Source: Fen731 sp964354265
Lineage (GTDB): Bacteria > Actinomycetota > Humimicrobiia > Humimicrobiales > Humimicrobiaceae
Length of the DNA stretch: 27,917 nt
Assembly: GCA_964354265.1 (NCBI GenBank)
Contig: CAYGYY010000024.1
Span: forward strand, 1 to 27,917
Direction of reading: 5' to 3'
The first letter of the stretch is position 1. Every line of letters starts with the position of its first letter. Of this stretch, positions 14,100 through 21,991 are shown piece after piece. The translations under genes and the position numbers were made by a program. Under the pieces are notes generated by a model. It saw nothing but the letters and a program-made list of their open reading frames with translations. It searched no databases and had not been told where the DNA came from.

Positions 14100-14971
14100 A
14101 GGTATTCTGCCAGCAATAAGAAAAATATTATTGCAAGATATGGACTGGAGAATTTAAATAGGATCCATGCAGTGTTTTTTTTATTGTCTGATATCAATAC
14201 AACACTTAGTATTAATATCGCTGCTCCCAGAACTGATGACATTACAATGTACAGGATGCTTAAATTAAAAAAAATCCCGATAAAAACAGAAAAAAATACA
14301 AGCAAAAGATTAAGTGCCGCAATCAGTATGAATACTTTACGGGCTGGCCAGATTGAAGGCAGCATAGGTATTCCAGCCCTGCTGTAATCCTCCTTATAAA
14401 AATATGCCAGGCTCCAGATATGAATAGGTGTCCAAATGATGACCAGTATAAACATCAGGACAGCTATCAGGTCGATCCTGTTATTGGATATTGCTATCCA
14501 TCCGGCAAGTACTGGCATCCCGCCGGCTGGGGCTCCGAATAATATATTTAAAGGGGAACGCCTTTTTGATACCGCATTATAGATGAGCGCGCTATCTATG
14601 AATCCCAGGAATATAAAAACAGCTGCAATATAGCTCGTTAAAGCACCTATTATTACACCGCAGATGACAAGGATTATACCGAAAATAAGAGCTTTTACCG
14701 GCGGGTTTATTACCCCTGACGGTACAGGCCTCCTGCTGGTCCTGGACATTACAAAGTCCATTTCACGGTCTATATAAGCAGTTGTTGCATTAGTGCCCAT
14801 GACACTTAAAATTATTGCAATTGAGATAAGCGCTATTTCAGTCCAGTCAAACCCATATATGCTTGATGCAATCAGTGCGCTGACAAAGCCTGTAAAAAAA
14901 AGAAGTACAACAAGTTTGAGCTTCGTTATGGCAATATAGCCCTTTATTATACTAATATTGAGGCCAGCCAT
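14090..14971 (-). CDS. ctaB: Protoheme IX farnesyltransferase (heme O synthase)-like UbiA prenyltransferase
   Basis: A polytopic protein of 293 residues from the ATG at 14971. A TTG nine bases earlier (14980) is in frame but less likely. It carries the UbiA-family first Asp motif in 'NATTAYIDREMDFVMSRT' followed by SRRPVPSG, then 'GAPAGGMPVLAGWIA' and the heme-O-synthase-type 'TPIHIWSLAYFYKEDYSRAG' with 'IPMLP'. Heme O synthase adds a farnesyl tail to protoheme for cytochrome oxidases. No oxidase or heme A synthase gene is visible, so another prenyl acceptor remains possible. It overlaps the upstream lipoprotein gene by 20 bases and the downstream mpg by ten. Confidence 0.85.
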   Translation of the reverse strand: MAGLNISIIKGYIAITKLKLVVLLFFTGFVSALIASSIYGFDWTEIALISIAIILSVMGTNATTAYIDREMDFVMSRTSRRPVPSGVINPPVKALIFGIILVICGVIIGALTSYIAAVFIFLGFIDSALIYNAVSKRRSPLNILFGAPAGGMPVLAGWIAISNNRIDLIAVLMFILVIIWTPIHIWSLAYFYKEDYSRAGIPMLPSIWPARKVFILIAALNLLLVFFSVFIGIFFNLSILYIVMSSVLGAAILILSVVLISDNKKNTAWILFKFSSPYLAIIFFLLLAEYLWI

Positions 14972-16142
14972 ATTCTTCAAATTTTGTATACCAGATTTCT
15001 AAGTTTTCTTTTGTAATGACCTCTGTAGCGTTGCCTGCGATGACATTTGAACCTGCAGAATTACTGCCTGATGTAACCGATTCATATCCCGGCAGTATCG
15101 TACCATTTGGCTGTACCACAGCATCGCCTGCAGTAAGCGGGTTACCTTCCCATGCTTTAAGAGCCATGTATCCCAGCGCATATCCTGTAAGGTATGGATC
15201 CCAGAAAAATGCTTCCTGTATTATGTCATCTTTAATATATTCCCCTACTGTTATGGGAAGCCCGGTTCCGATATAGAAAAGTATCCCCTGAAGGCGGTTT
15301 TTGGCTATGGCTTCCCCGGCAGCAAAACCGGTGGTCATGGAATTGCCGATTATCAATTTCAGGTCTGCATTAGCGGAAATTATTTCGCTCACTTTAGTGG
15401 CTGCAAGTTCCGCATCCTCACTGTCCTCAAACCTGTCAGTTCCTTCGGAGTATCCCAGGATATTCACCATTCCAGGTGCATTCTCCTGCTGAAAAGCGAT
15501 TTCAGCGTCTGCCCAGGCCTTATGTACAGCCGAGTTTAAAAAACCAACAGACACTACATAGTTTCCGCTGCCCCCGGTATATTTTATTCCAGACTGCATA
15601 ATAGTCTGCCCGAATGACTCATTTGAAATAGATTCAAAGTCATAGCTTATGTTTTTCAAAGTATTTCCTTCATTGCTGAAGGTCATTATCCCTGCAGCAT
15701 TTGCATTCTCAAGGGCTGTATCCATCGATTCTTCTTCAACAGGGCATACGATTACTGCATCGGCTGTTTTTCCAATAAGGTCCAGCACTATTTGTGCCTG
15801 TATCGCCGGGTCGAGTTTTGGCGGTGCTGTCACTGTAACCTTAAACCCGTAATCTTCTGCACATTTTTCTATTCCCTTTTTTATTACCTGGAACCAGGGC
15901 ACATCCACTTTTGGAACATAAACAAGTTCAAAATTTGAAGGTATCTTTTCCCCTGCCACTGTCTCTACAGTAGCTGGAATAGGTGGAATCGTGGTTTCTG
16001 CCGTGGTGCTTTCCATTGCCGTTGAAATCGTAGGCAAAGTCTGCTGCGCCTGATTAAAACAACCGGTAAGCCCCGCAATAGCAAAAAAGCACATGGTGAT
16101 TAAAAATATTATGGCAACACTTGAAATAATTATTCTCTTCAT
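14952..16142 (-). CDS. Sugar/AI-2-type ABC substrate-binding lipoprotein
   Basis: This 396-residue protein begins with a lipoprotein signal peptide (hydrophobic 4-23, lipobox LTGC with C28), then a Thr/Ser/Pro-rich linker. From about residue 70 it has a type I periplasmic-binding fold of the Peripla_BP_4 group: 'FELVYVPKVDVPWFQVIKKG', 'KTADAVIVCPVEEESMDTAL', 'AAGIMTFSNEG' and 'LKLIIGNSMTTGFAAGEAI'. Such proteins deliver rhamnose, autoinducer-2 or other sugars to an ABC importer. No ATPase or permease gene is present in the window, so it is either an orphan receptor or works with distant genes. The ribosome-binding site GAGGAG sits close to the ATG, and a good promoter lies about 50 bases upstream. 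Confidence 0.88.
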   Translation of the reverse strand: MKRIIISSVAIIFLITMCFFAIAGLTGCFNQAQQTLPTISTAMESTTAETTIPPIPATVETVAGEKIPSNFELVYVPKVDVPWFQVIKKGIEKCAEDYGFKVTVTAPPKLDPAIQAQIVLDLIGKTADAVIVCPVEEESMDTALENANAAGIMTFSNEGNTLKNISYDFESISNESFGQTIMQSGIKYTGGSGNYVVSVGFLNSAVHKAWADAEIAFQQENAPGMVNILGYSEGTDRFEDSEDAELAATKVSEIISANADLKLIIGNSMTTGFAAGEAIAKNRLQGILFYIGTGLPITVGEYIKDDIIQEAFFWDPYLTGYALGYMALKAWEGNPLTAGDAVVQPNGTILPGYESVTSGSNSAGSNVIAGNATEVITKENLEIWYTKFEEYGWPQY

Positions 16143-16189
16143 AGCTCCTCATCTAAATATTATTTGGACTTTATAATCTGTAAAAATAG

Positions 16190-16218
16190 ATTATAAGCTA
16201 TTTTTTATTACTTTTCAG
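16190..16218 (-). promoter_or_regulatory. Predicted promoter of the lipoprotein-ctaB-mpg operon
   Basis: On the minus strand CTGAAA (16213-16218, four of six) is followed after 17 bases by a perfect TATAAT (16190-16195). The -10 box sits inside a nine-base-pair inverted repeat, TTATAATCT (16171-16179) and AGATTATAA (16188-16196), which could be an operator at the transcription start. Confidence 0.5.
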
Positions 16219-16465
16219 TAAATATTTAAAGGCACCGCCTAAAATTTAAAATTGGTTTATAAAAAAATCTGTTTTTTATTGAATATAAGATTTATAAGTT
16301 AATATTCTGTATTGGATTAATAAAAAATATCATATAGCTGATTTCATATTCAGGGATTAAAAACTATTTTTAGGTTATAATTGACTATATTATTAGTTTT
16401 GCCTGTTTTTAAATAGCGTTTAATCAATATAAGAGTTTGTTATCCTATTATAAATGGAGGTTAAA
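16219..16465. other. Intergenic AT-rich region, no gene seen
   Basis: With the promoter region next to it, this forms a gap of more than 300 bases between the divergent lipoprotein and thioredoxin-like genes. It is strongly A/T-rich, with no open frame I would call a gene and no tRNA-like or riboswitch-like fold. The only functional piece I can support is the ribosome-binding site GGAGG at 16456-16460 for the following gene; no convincing plus-strand promoter was found. Confidence 0.6.
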
Positions 16466-17047
16466 ATGGGGTTTACGCTTTCTACGGGTGACAGGGCGCC
16501 GGATTTTCTGCTTGCAGGCACTGACGGGCGGATATATTCGATTAATGACTTTAATGATGCAAAAATCCTTGTGATTTTTTTCACGTGCAATCATTGTCCC
16601 TATGTCAAAGGTTCTGATGAAGTCACAAGAAAGACAGCCCTGCATTTTGAAAAATTCAATGTCAGATTTGTAGCAATAAATTCCAATAGCAAAAACACTT
16701 ATGAGGAAGACTCTTTCGGACACATGGTTGAAAGGATGAATATGAATAAATTTCCCTGGGTTTATCTTTATGATGCAAACCAGAAAACTGCCCTGGCATA
16801 TGGCGCGCTCAGGACACCCCATTTCTATGTATTTGATGAAAACAGGAAACTTATCTATACGGGCAGGGGGGTTGACAATCCAAAGGATACCAGCCAGATG
16901 ACAGTAAATGACATATGGAATGCCCTGGAAGAATATCTGGCCGGCAGGGAAATATCAGTTCCGGTAACAAATCCAATAGGCTGCAATATTAAATGGGAAG
17001 GCAAAGAAGCTAAATGGATGCCGCCCGAAGCATGTGACCTTGTCTAA
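16466..17047 (+). CDS. Thioredoxin-like / peroxiredoxin-like family protein
   Basis: This protein of 193 residues has an AhpC/TSA-like thioredoxin fold: 'GDRAPDFLLAGTDGRIYSI' near the start, the redox motif CNHCPYV (C41, C44), 'FVAINSN', 'FPWVYLYD', 'YGALRTPHFYVFDENRKLIY' with the cis-Pro region, and 'YTGRGVDN'. It matches the PRX-like group with a CNHC active site, whose physiological partner is unknown. An ATG at 16454 is also in frame, but it overlaps the ribosome-binding site GGAGG that sits six bases before the ATG at 16466, so 16466 is the start chosen. It has no signal peptide and is probably cytoplasmic. Confidence 0.88.
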   Translation: MGFTLSTGDRAPDFLLAGTDGRIYSINDFNDAKILVIFFTCNHCPYVKGSDEVTRKTALHFEKFNVRFVAINSNSKNTYEEDSFGHMVERMNMNKFPWVYLYDANQKTALAYGALRTPHFYVFDENRKLIYTGRGVDNPKDTSQMTVNDIWNALEEYLAGREISVPVTNPIGCNIKWEGKEAKWMPPEACDLV

Positions 17048-17138
17048 ATTATTTATTTTTATGGTTTGAAATTATCGGGTGTTTTTATTAAATTACTTAA
17101 CAATAATCGCTAAAAGCTGAAAATACGGGGGGAAGGTT

Positions 17139-18314
17139 CTGGAGAATTTCAGGTTTCATAATACTACAGAAATCATATTCGGACGCAATACTGAAGAATC
17201 TACCGGGAAAGAAGTTAAAAAATATGCCGGTAAAGTGCTCCTGCACTATGGCGGAGACACTATAAAAAAAACAGGTCTTTATCACCGGCTTTTAAAGTCT
17301 TTAAAAGCCGGTGATATAATTTATCATGAACTGCCGGGCGTGCAGCCCAATCCCATTCTTGAGAAGATCTATGAGGGGATAAAAATCTGCAGGGATGAAA
17401 AAATTGATTTCATCCTTGCTGTCGGGGGCGGAAGTGTAATAGATTCTGCAAAGGCTATTGCGCTCGGGGTTCCTTATGATGGGGACGTATGGGATTTTTT
17501 TATGTTTAAAGCCATGCCTTCAAGCGCAATTTCTCTTGGAGTAATCCTTACTGTACCGGCGGCTGGCAGCGAATCAAGCGTGGTTACTGTAATCACTAAT
17601 GAAAAAACCCAGATGAAAAAAGGTTTTCACAGCCATTTCGTATTACCTAAGTTTGCAATACTCAACCCGGAACTGACATTTACTATTTCTCCATACCAGA
17701 CAGCCTGCGGTTCTGCAGATATTATTGCGCATATCATGGAAAGATATTTTACGCCTACGCTAAAAGCTGATTTGACTGACAGGTTATGCGAAGGCGCAAT
17801 AAGGACCATAATTGAAAACACGCCGCTCGTGCTGGCAAACCCTTCAGATTATGACAGCAGGGCTGAGATATTATGGACAAGCACAGTGGCCCACAATGGA
17901 ATTCTCGGTACCGGGAGGATAGAGGACTGGGCTTCTCATAAACTCGGCCATGAGCTTAGTGCCGTGTATGGCGTTAACCATGGCCAATCCCTTGCAGTAA
18001 TGTTTCCTGCATGGATGAGATATGTCTACAAAAATAATATAAAAAGGTTTGTGCAGTTTGCTCACAGGGTGTGGAATATAGACCCTTTTTTTGGAACTGA
18101 TGATGAAATTGCTTTAAAAGGAATAGAGCGCCTGCAGGGTTTTTTTAAAGAAATAGGACTTGCCACTACTTTACGTGAACTTGGGATAAATGATGATAAG
18201 TTTGAAGAAATGGCAACAAAAGAGCTCCAGTGGGGACCGCTCGGAAACTTTGTCAAATTAGGCAGGGAAGACTTTATTAAAATATTTAAAATCGCACTTG
18301 ATAATAAATTATAA
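17139..18314 (+). CDS. Iron-containing alcohol dehydrogenase (YqhD/BdhA type)
   Basis: This enzyme reduces aldehydes to alcohols with NAD(P)H. Family similarity begins well before the first ATG/GTG/TTG start: the frame reads ENFRFHNTTEIIFGRNTE right after a CTG codon at 17139, where relatives have Met. With CTG as start the protein has 391 residues, and the metal ligands fall at D194, H198, H267 and H281, the same numbers as in E. coli YqhD. GGGGGGAAGG just upstream can serve as ribosome-binding site. The shorter GTG start at 17235 would delete the first strand of the nucleotide-binding domain. 'AVGGGSVIDSAKAIA' binds the cofactor. The gene contains a perfect 37-bp palindrome at 17280-17316. 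No operon partner is evident. Confidence 0.93.
   Translation: MENFRFHNTTEIIFGRNTEESTGKEVKKYAGKVLLHYGGDTIKKTGLYHRLLKSLKAGDIIYHELPGVQPNPILEKIYEGIKICRDEKIDFILAVGGGSVIDSAKAIALGVPYDGDVWDFFMFKAMPSSAISLGVILTVPAAGSESSVVTVITNEKTQMKKGFHSHFVLPKFAILNPELTFTISPYQTACGSADIIAHIMERYFTPTLKADLTDRLCEGAIRTIIENTPLVLANPSDYDSRAEILWTSTVAHNGILGTGRIEDWASHKLGHELSAVYGVNHGQSLAVMFPAWMRYVYKNNIKRFVQFAHRVWNIDPFFGTDDEIALKGIERLQGFFKEIGLATTLRELGINDDKFEEMATKELQWGPLGNFVKLGREDFIKIFKIALDNKL
17280..17316. repeat. 37-bp perfect palindrome inside the alcohol dehydrogenase gene
   Basis: TATCACCGGCTTTTAAAG (17280-17297) and its exact reverse complement (17299-17316) flank a single T at 17298. It encodes residues 48-60 (YHRLLKSLKAGDI) in frame. 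The mRNA could form an 18-bp hairpin about 140 bases after the start codon. Confidence 0.95.
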
Positions 18315-18324
18315 TCGCAAATAT

Positions 18325-18344
18325 CCTGTAGTGTCCTGTGGTGT
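18325..18344 (+). repeat. Two tandem 10-bp repeats after the alcohol dehydrogenase gene
   Basis: CCTGTAGTGT (18325-18334) is followed directly by CCTGTGGTGT (18335-18344), differing at one base. They lie between the alcohol dehydrogenase stop and the bactofilin promoter. No function is evident. Confidence 0.5.
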
Positions 18345-18393
18345 CTTACAAGGCTTCTTTAATTGAATGATTTTAATGATTTAAAATTTAATT

Positions 18394-18411
18394 AGGTGAT
18401 ATAATCCACCT
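18394..18411 (+). promoter_or_regulatory. Extended -10 promoter of bactofilin inside a small palindrome
   Basis: TGATATAAT (18397-18405) is a consensus extended -10 element, about 45 bases before the bactofilin ATG. It lies within AGGTG (18394-18398) and CACCT (18407-18411), an inverted repeat centred on the -10 box, which might bind a repressor. No good -35 is visible, as is usual with an extended -10. Confidence 0.45.
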
Positions 18412-18449
18412 GTAGCTTTTTTAAAAAACAACAAAGACTGGAGAAAGTA

Positions 18450-18896
18450 ATGTTTGAGAAAAAAGAGATGGATCTCCCGTCAAGCAAGACATTAACTGTA
18501 ATTGCTGAAGGAGTCATAATAGAGGGTAAGCTATACTCGCGCGGTGCAACAAGAATCGACGGCAAGGTCACTGGTGAGATAATATCGGAAAAGGAGCTTG
18601 TAATCGGTAAAGATGGAAAAGTCGAAGCAACAGTAAAAACATCCAACGCAGTGGTCGCAGGGATCTTTAAAGGTGAAATGATATCATCAGGAGGAGTAGA
18701 GATAGCTTCTACCGGAAAATTCACAGGTAAGATAATACAGAAAGATGCAATGCTTACTATTTCCAAAGGCGGTTTATTCAAAGGGGAAAGCATAATTTCA
18801 GAAAACCAGGATATTTTCAAGTTTGAGTTTCCGGGGAAATCCCTTTTAACCGAACAGCCTGCTTATAAAAATGAACCAGCAGAGCTGTCCAAATAA
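18450..18896 (+). CDS. Bactofilin (polymer-forming cytoskeletal protein)
   Basis: A 148-residue bactofilin. The core (about 14-112) is built of short repeating beta-helix turns rich in Gly and Val/Ile: 'VIAEGVIIEGKLYSRGATRI', DGKVTGEI, 'LVIGKDGKVEATVKTSNAVV', 'GIFKGEMISSGGVEIASTGK' and 'GKIIQKDAMLTISKGGLFKG'. Short unstructured tails flank it. Bactofilins polymerise without nucleotide and often lie at the membrane, scaffolding cell-wall enzymes or chromosome-partition proteins. Partner wall hydrolases (M23) are often adjacent, but none is seen here. The ATG has a good ribosome-binding site (GGAG, spacing six). It is convergent with the malic enzyme gene, 18 bases away, without a clear terminator. 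Confidence 0.93.
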   Translation: MFEKKEMDLPSSKTLTVIAEGVIIEGKLYSRGATRIDGKVTGEIISEKELVIGKDGKVEATVKTSNAVVAGIFKGEMISSGGVEIASTGKFTGKIIQKDAMLTISKGGLFKGESIISENQDIFKFEFPGKSLLTEQPAYKNEPAELSK

Positions 18897-18914
18897 ATCT
18901 CTGTGTCCTTTATT

Positions 18915-20135
18915 TTATTTTCTTAATATATTTTTAGCCTTATACTCTATCCAGTCCAGATCAGTATCTGCCGGCGACACTCCTGTTTTGACCGCTGCTG
19001 CTGCCACGCTGGTTGCAACTGCAGGAAGCACCCGGCTGTCAAAAGGTTTTGGAATTATATAATCGGCTCTTATATCCTTTTCTACAATTAATGCAATGGC
19101 TTTTGCTGCTGCGATTTTCATCTCCATATTAATATCTTTGGCGTTTGCATCAAGGGCGCCCCTGAAAACACCGGGGAATGCAAGTACATTATTCACCTGG
19201 TTTGCATAATCACTTCTTCCCGTTGCGATGATCTCTATCCCTGCCTGCTTTGCAAGATCAGGCTTTATTTCCGGCTCAGGGTTGGCTAATGCAAAGACAA
19301 CCGGTTTTTTCCTCATCTTTTCCACCATTTCAGGCTTTAACTGGTCTGCCACCGAAACCCCTATAAATACATCTGCCCCCTCAACTGCATCTGAAAGACT
19401 GCCTTTGATTGCTTTTGGGTTTGTAAGGGATGCTATCTCTTCTTTTGCAAAATTTAAATCCCCCCTGCCCTTATAGATTATTCCTTTTGTATCACATACA
19501 AGGACATTGGAAACTCCAAGGATGGATAAGAGTTTGACTATCGAATGTCCCGCCGCTCCTGCGCCATTCATTACTATCTTGATATCCTTTATATCAAGAT
19601 TATAGTATTTGAGCGCATTAAAAAGTCCGGCAAGAGTCACAATCGCAGTGCCATGCTGGTCATCATGGAATATTACCATATTTGACTCTTTTTTAAGCCT
19701 GTTCTCGATCTCAAAGCAGCGCGGCGCTGAAATATCTTCCAGGTTTATTCCCGCAAAAGAAGGCTCCAGCAGCTTTACTGTTTCAACTATAGCGCCATTG
19801 TCCTGGCTTTCTATGCAGATTGGGAATGCTGATACTCCGCCAAACTGCCTGAAAAGCACGCATTTTCCTTCCATGACAGGAAGGGAAGCCCTTGCGCCTA
19901 TGTTACCAAGCCCTAAAACTGCTGAACCGTCAGATACAACTGCTATCATATTCGCCCGGGCAGTATATGTGTTTAGAAGGGCAGGATTTGCTGCTATTTC
20001 CCTGCATGGTTGCGCAACCCCAGGCGAATAAGCAAGGGCGAGATCGTGCTCATTTTCAGTCTTTACCTTGCTTACTACATCGATTTTCCCGGAATGGTCT
20101 TTGTGCATAAGAAGTGATTCTTTATAAATGTCCAT
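18915..20135 (-). CDS. Malic enzyme (oxaloacetate-decarboxylating malate dehydrogenase)
   Basis: This 406-residue enzyme converts malate to pyruvate and CO2 with NAD(P)+. Family blocks are 'LALAYSPGVAQPCREIA' (32-48), 'VSDGSAVLGLGNIGARASLP' (67-86), 'VMEGKCVLFRQFGGVSAFPI' (87-106), the metal-binding 'INLEDISAPRCFEIE', 'FHDDQHGTAIV' and the Rossmann motif 'VMNGAGAAGHSIVKLL'. The length is that of the short bacterial form without a phosphotransacetylase-like tail. Coenzyme preference cannot be decided by eye. The start has ribosome-binding site CAGGAG. The gene is probably monocistronic; the neighbouring signalling gene lies 143 bases upstream on the same strand. Confidence 0.95.
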   Translation of the reverse strand: MDIYKESLLMHKDHSGKIDVVSKVKTENEHDLALAYSPGVAQPCREIAANPALLNTYTARANMIAVVSDGSAVLGLGNIGARASLPVMEGKCVLFRQFGGVSAFPICIESQDNGAIVETVKLLEPSFAGINLEDISAPRCFEIENRLKKESNMVIFHDDQHGTAIVTLAGLFNALKYYNLDIKDIKIVMNGAGAAGHSIVKLLSILGVSNVLVCDTKGIIYKGRGDLNFAKEEIASLTNPKAIKGSLSDAVEGADVFIGVSVADQLKPEMVEKMRKKPVVFALANPEPEIKPDLAKQAGIEIIATGRSDYANQVNNVLAFPGVFRGALDANAKDINMEMKIAAAKAIALIVEKDIRADYIIPKPFDSRVLPAVATSVAAAAVKTGVSPADTDLDWIEYKAKNILRK

Positions 20136-20183
20136 GGTTCTCCTGTATTAAATGTTTTTAAAATGCTTAATAATTTCAAAAGA

Positions 20184-20211
20184 ATTATAACCTTAAAAAA
20201 ATAAAAAACAA
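20184..20211 (-). promoter_or_regulatory. Predicted promoter of the malic enzyme gene
   Basis: On the minus strand TTGTTT (20206-20211) is followed after 16 bases by a perfect TATAAT (20184-20189), about 45 bases before the ATG. The -35 match is partial and the region is A/T-rich, so confidence is limited. Confidence 0.35.
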
Positions 20212-20278
20212 CTTTAAAAAAGTGAAAGACCGGATAAGATAGCAGATGAAATAATTCAAAAAGCGGGGACAAAAGGGA

Positions 20279-21712
20279 TTACGGAAACAGACTCAGGTTC
20301 GCTTCTTTCTGCTGCATTATTTCCATGAATTTACTTATAAGCTGTGGGTCGAACTGCTTTTTTGAGCATATCCTGAGTTCTTTTAAGGATTCGTCCCTGC
20401 TTATGGCTTTTTTGTAACTGCGGCCGCATGTCATTACATCAAAGGCTTCTGCGATGGCTATCACCCTTGCAAGCAAAGGTATCTTACTGCCTTTTATCCT
20501 GTACGGATATCCGGTTCCATCCCAGTTCTCATGGTGCGCAAGTATTGCGTCTGCTATCTGGGCAAGCTGTGTAGAAGATTTTGCAATCCTGTATCCGATT
20601 TCCGGGTGCATCCTCATTATCTGCCACTCCTCTTCTGCAAGCTTTGATTTTTTTGTCAATATCCTGGTCTTGATTGTCACCTTCCCGATATCATGAAAAT
20701 CGGAAAGCATTGCCAGGTTATCCATGTCTGCTTTTGGAAGCTTGATGGCTCTTCCCAGCATTAGCGCAAGTGTTTTTACCCTATCATAAACTTCATTTGA
20801 TTCCCGACTTTTTTCCCTCAGTCTTTTCTCAATCGATTCTATTATCTCATTTGATACTTTTTTACTCTGGATGAGTTTCTTTTGTTTCATTGAGTCTTCA
20901 GCTTCCTTGATGACCCGTTCGATGTTGTCTAATGGTTTATCCTTCGTAGCAAATCCAAGAGAAATATTCAGCGGTATTTCACCGGAGCTGACTTCCCTGC
21001 TTTTTTTCTCTATCCTTGATATTATTTCCTGGATGCCTATTAAATCTGTCTTGGGAAGAAGGATGACAAATTCGTCTCCTCCCCACCTTGCAAGAATATC
21101 TTCAGAACGGCATGAATCTTTAAGTACCCTGGCAATGCTTTTCAAGAGCCCGTCGCCTTCTTTGTACCCGAACGCATCGTTTACGAGCTTGAATCCATCT
21201 ATGTCACCGATTATTATGCTTAATGGAAGCTGCCTTGTTGTGTCCAGCCTTTGCAGCTCCTCTTCAAAATATGAACGGTTATAAAGACCGGTGAGATTGT
21301 CATGGAAGCTCATATACTTCAATTTTTCCTCAGTGTTTTTTCGCGCCGTAACATCCCTAAGTACCAGGGTAAAAAAGTGCCCTTTGTCTGATTCCCAGTA
21401 AGTCCTTGATATTTCAAGCGGTATCTTGTGTCCATCCTTTTTCCTGCCAATGATTTCCATGAATTTCTCTTTTAAATTTGTCCTTGTCTTGCCGTTAAAG
21501 GACAGAATATCCTGAGGAAGCACAATACTTATCGTCCTGCCAAGAACATCCGAAGAGAGGTAGCCAAATATTCTTTCAGAGGCTTTGTTCCAGTAAACGA
21601 TTTTTCTTGAAGAATCCGTTACAATAATCGCATCCCTGACAAGGTTTGTCAGCGAATAAAAAATATCCTCTAAAATCAATTCCCGCCTGGTGATTTTAAA
21701 TTGATGTTTCAA
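20279..21712 (-). CDS. PAS-GGDEF-HD-GYP protein (cyclic-di-GMP synthesis and breakdown)
   Basis: This 477-residue protein has three domains in order. A PAS sensor occupies about 18-125 ('AIIVTDSSRKIVYWNKASER', 'RIFGYLSSDVLGR'). A GGDEF diguanylate cyclase covers about 130-285, with an intact GGDEF at 211-215 and an RxxD inhibitory site (R202-D205) five residues before it. An HD-GYP phosphodiesterase covers about 306-470, with HDIGKV at 340-345 and HHENWDGTGYP at 393-403. No transmembrane helix is seen, so the PAS would sense a cytoplasmic signal. Both catalytic domains look complete. The start is a TTG at 21712 with ribosome-binding site AAGGCGG eight bases away. No c-di-GMP effector gene lies nearby. 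Confidence 0.93.
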   Translation of the reverse strand: MKHQFKITRRELILEDIFYSLTNLVRDAIIVTDSSRKIVYWNKASERIFGYLSSDVLGRTISIVLPQDILSFNGKTRTNLKEKFMEIIGRKKDGHKIPLEISRTYWESDKGHFFTLVLRDVTARKNTEEKLKYMSFHDNLTGLYNRSYFEEELQRLDTTRQLPLSIIIGDIDGFKLVNDAFGYKEGDGLLKSIARVLKDSCRSEDILARWGGDEFVILLPKTDLIGIQEIISRIEKKSREVSSGEIPLNISLGFATKDKPLDNIERVIKEAEDSMKQKKLIQSKKVSNEIIESIEKRLREKSRESNEVYDRVKTLALMLGRAIKLPKADMDNLAMLSDFHDIGKVTIKTRILTKKSKLAEEEWQIMRMHPEIGYRIAKSSTQLAQIADAILAHHENWDGTGYPYRIKGSKIPLLARVIAIAEAFDVMTCGRSYKKAISRDESLKELRICSKKQFDPQLISKFMEIMQQKEANLSLFP

Positions 21713-21843
21713 TATTATTTCCGCCTTTTATTGAACCCGGGGTGTTTAGCTCATCTTGGTTTTAAAGTATTTTAAATTTATTTTATTGAATAGATTTAAA
21801 AATTTTAAAATTTTAATCAAGAAAATAATCACTATAAATATAA

Positions 21844-21865
21844 CACATTTTTAAATAAAAATGTG
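21844..21865. repeat. Short hairpin in the ferredoxin upstream region
   Basis: CACATTTTT (21844-21852) and AAAAATGTG (21857-21865) are perfect inverted repeats around AAAT. It lies upstream of the predicted ferredoxin promoter, between divergent genes; it may be an operator or chance in A/T-rich DNA. Confidence 0.35.
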
Positions 21866-21913
21866 CAATAATTTTAACTATCCAAATTTATTATTGAATA
21901 AAAATAAAAATCC

Positions 21914-21942
21914 TTGTATATTTCGCTATGTTTTGCTATATA
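21914..21942 (+). promoter_or_regulatory. Predicted promoter of the ferredoxin gene
   Basis: TTGTAT (21914-21919) is followed after 17 bases by TATATA (21937-21942), giving a leader of about 45 bases before the ATG at 21992. Both boxes match four or five of six consensus positions. Confidence 0.45.
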
Positions 21943-21991
21943 GGAAAATACAAAACCTGCAATTTAATTATTACATAAGAAAGGAATCTAA

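Noticed and set aside
16219..16465. Possible riboswitch or small RNA in the gap before the thioredoxin-like gene
   Set aside because: No conserved aptamer core, no stable GC-containing stems and no terminator were found.
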